This document shows, piece by piece, positions 63,553-64,000 of a DNA stretch of 64,000 nucleotides (its first letter is position 1; each line of letters starts with the position of its first letter). The stretch lies in NCBI GenBank assembly GCA_963812915.1, contig CAWEXB010000009.1:310001-374000 (forward strand). The letters run 5' to 3'. The position numbers and the translations under genes are program-made. Under the pieces are notes generated by a model. The model was not told the DNA's origin. It saw only the letters and a list, made by a program, of their open reading frames with translations, and made no database searches. Source of the DNA: JACVRW01 sp963812915. GTDB taxonomy: Bacteria > Actinomycetota > Thermoleophilia > Solirubrobacterales > Thermoleophilaceae.

Positions 63553-64000
63553 TCAGCGGTCGCGTGTGACGCGTTCAAGTACCCGGGCTGCGAACGGCAT
63601 GTGCGGAGTGCGCCATACGTGTCGCTGCTCGAAGGGCCAGGCGTAGATCGGGTTGCCGTCGCGAACCAGCTCGAGCAGGCGTGGTTCGCTGAGCTCCTCG
63701 GCGGACCACTCATACAGGCGTTGCAGCCGCGGCACTATCACCGTGTAGTCGAGCATCCGGCCAAGACGCTGCTCGTCGGCGATATAGCGTTCAACGTCGA
63801 GCGCGAGCGGATAGCGGTCTGGCAGCACGCGGCGGAGTGAGAGGAAGACGCCGGCCATCCCGAGCCGGGGGTCGCCGAACAGGTGGCCGAGCGGAGCGGA
63901 CCGTCCGAGCGCCAGGCGCGGCGCCGCGGCGAGTGCGTGGGCATACAGCACACGTGCGAGCGCGACGTTCATGAAGAAGCGCTCCGGTGCGCCCTCTGCT
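63553..64000 (-). CDS. Unidentified protein, C-terminal part (partial)
   Basis: The frame is open to the end of the window, so the gene starts outside. About 149 residues are visible. Helical pattern with ALARVLYAHALAAAPRLALG, MAGVFLSLRRVLPDRYPLAL, and a C-terminus containing PIYAWPFEQRHVWRTPHMPF. Not recognised. The 63336-63552 gap upstream of the SRPBCC gene shows nothing. Confidence 0.5.
   Translation of the reverse strand, partial: AEGAPERFFMNVALARVLYAHALAAAPRLALGRSAPLGHLFGDPRLGMAGVFLSLRRVLPDRYPLALDVERYIADEQRLGRMLDYTVIVPRLQRLYEWSAEELSEPRLLELVRDGNPIYAWPFEQRHVWRTPHMPFAARVLERVTRDR

Overview
The window is high-GC bacterial DNA with many GTG starts and tightly overlapping stop/start codons. 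Gene content points to an actinobacterium, probably a deep-branching class such as Thermoleophilia (inference). The clues are an E2-E1 fused 2-oxoglutarate dehydrogenase, a deazaflavin-dependent nitroreductase-family protein and NarL-type regulators. The sequence carries about 22 scattered single-base frameshifts, plus a block at about 37.9-41.5 kb where they are far denser. I read most of them as assembly errors, not pseudogenes.

Layout. 1-6.0 kb: core metabolism, with the end of a GH31 glycosidase, a membrane protein, citrate synthase, an HD-domain protein, MoaA and two small followers, and methylenetetrahydrofolate reductase behind a palindromic operator. 6.0-13.4 kb: an envelope and redox cluster with an EmrB-type exporter, two secreted YxFxxD-repeat proteins, a PQQ-type beta-propeller, a cupredoxin and an F420-type reductase. 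Most of its promoters carry a shared bipartite element. 13.5-17.6 kb: a NarL-type sensor kinase and three response regulators. 17.6-25.7 kb: an alkyl-DHAP-synthase-like flavoprotein, a giant lipoyl-lipoyl-E2-E1 oxoglutarate dehydrogenase, a small acidic protein, a PlsC acyltransferase and small proteins. 25.7-37.2 kb: glycerol and dihydroxyacetone use (two glycerol kinases, IclR regulator, GlpF, DhaK, DhaL, YvcK, GlpABC). 37.3-41.5 kb: a histidine phosphatase and an indel-rich HAD/GH65/OtsB-remnant trehalose-type block. 41.9-48.2 kb: the DhaM-HPr-EI phosphotransferase that would feed DhaKL, then lipid, epimerase, YbaK and carbonic-anhydrase-like genes.

48.2-61.8 kb is a genomic island inserted in tRNA-Asp(GTC). 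A perfect 51-bp direct repeat of the tRNA 3' end lies at each border, arm-type repeats lie inside, and a decayed tyrosine integrase sits beside the right border. The island encodes a MalT-like ATP-dependent LuxR-family regulator together with membrane and stress-type proteins: a lipoprotein, AI-2E transporter, DUF2254, K+ channel, DUF1269, a DUF7144-type membrane protein, YihY, a CYTH protein, DUF1254 and two AhpD-fold proteins. Eight copies of a 17-bp palindrome (TCAYNCY-NNN-GGNATGA) lie immediately upstream of essentially every transcription unit in the island. I found none elsewhere in the window. The half-site resembles the MalT box. I propose that the island is a self-contained, horizontally moved regulon run by its own MalT-like protein. 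This is the most interesting system in the window.

61.8-64 kb returns to ordinary chromosome, with a CHRD protein, an SRPBCC protein and the end of an unidentified gene.
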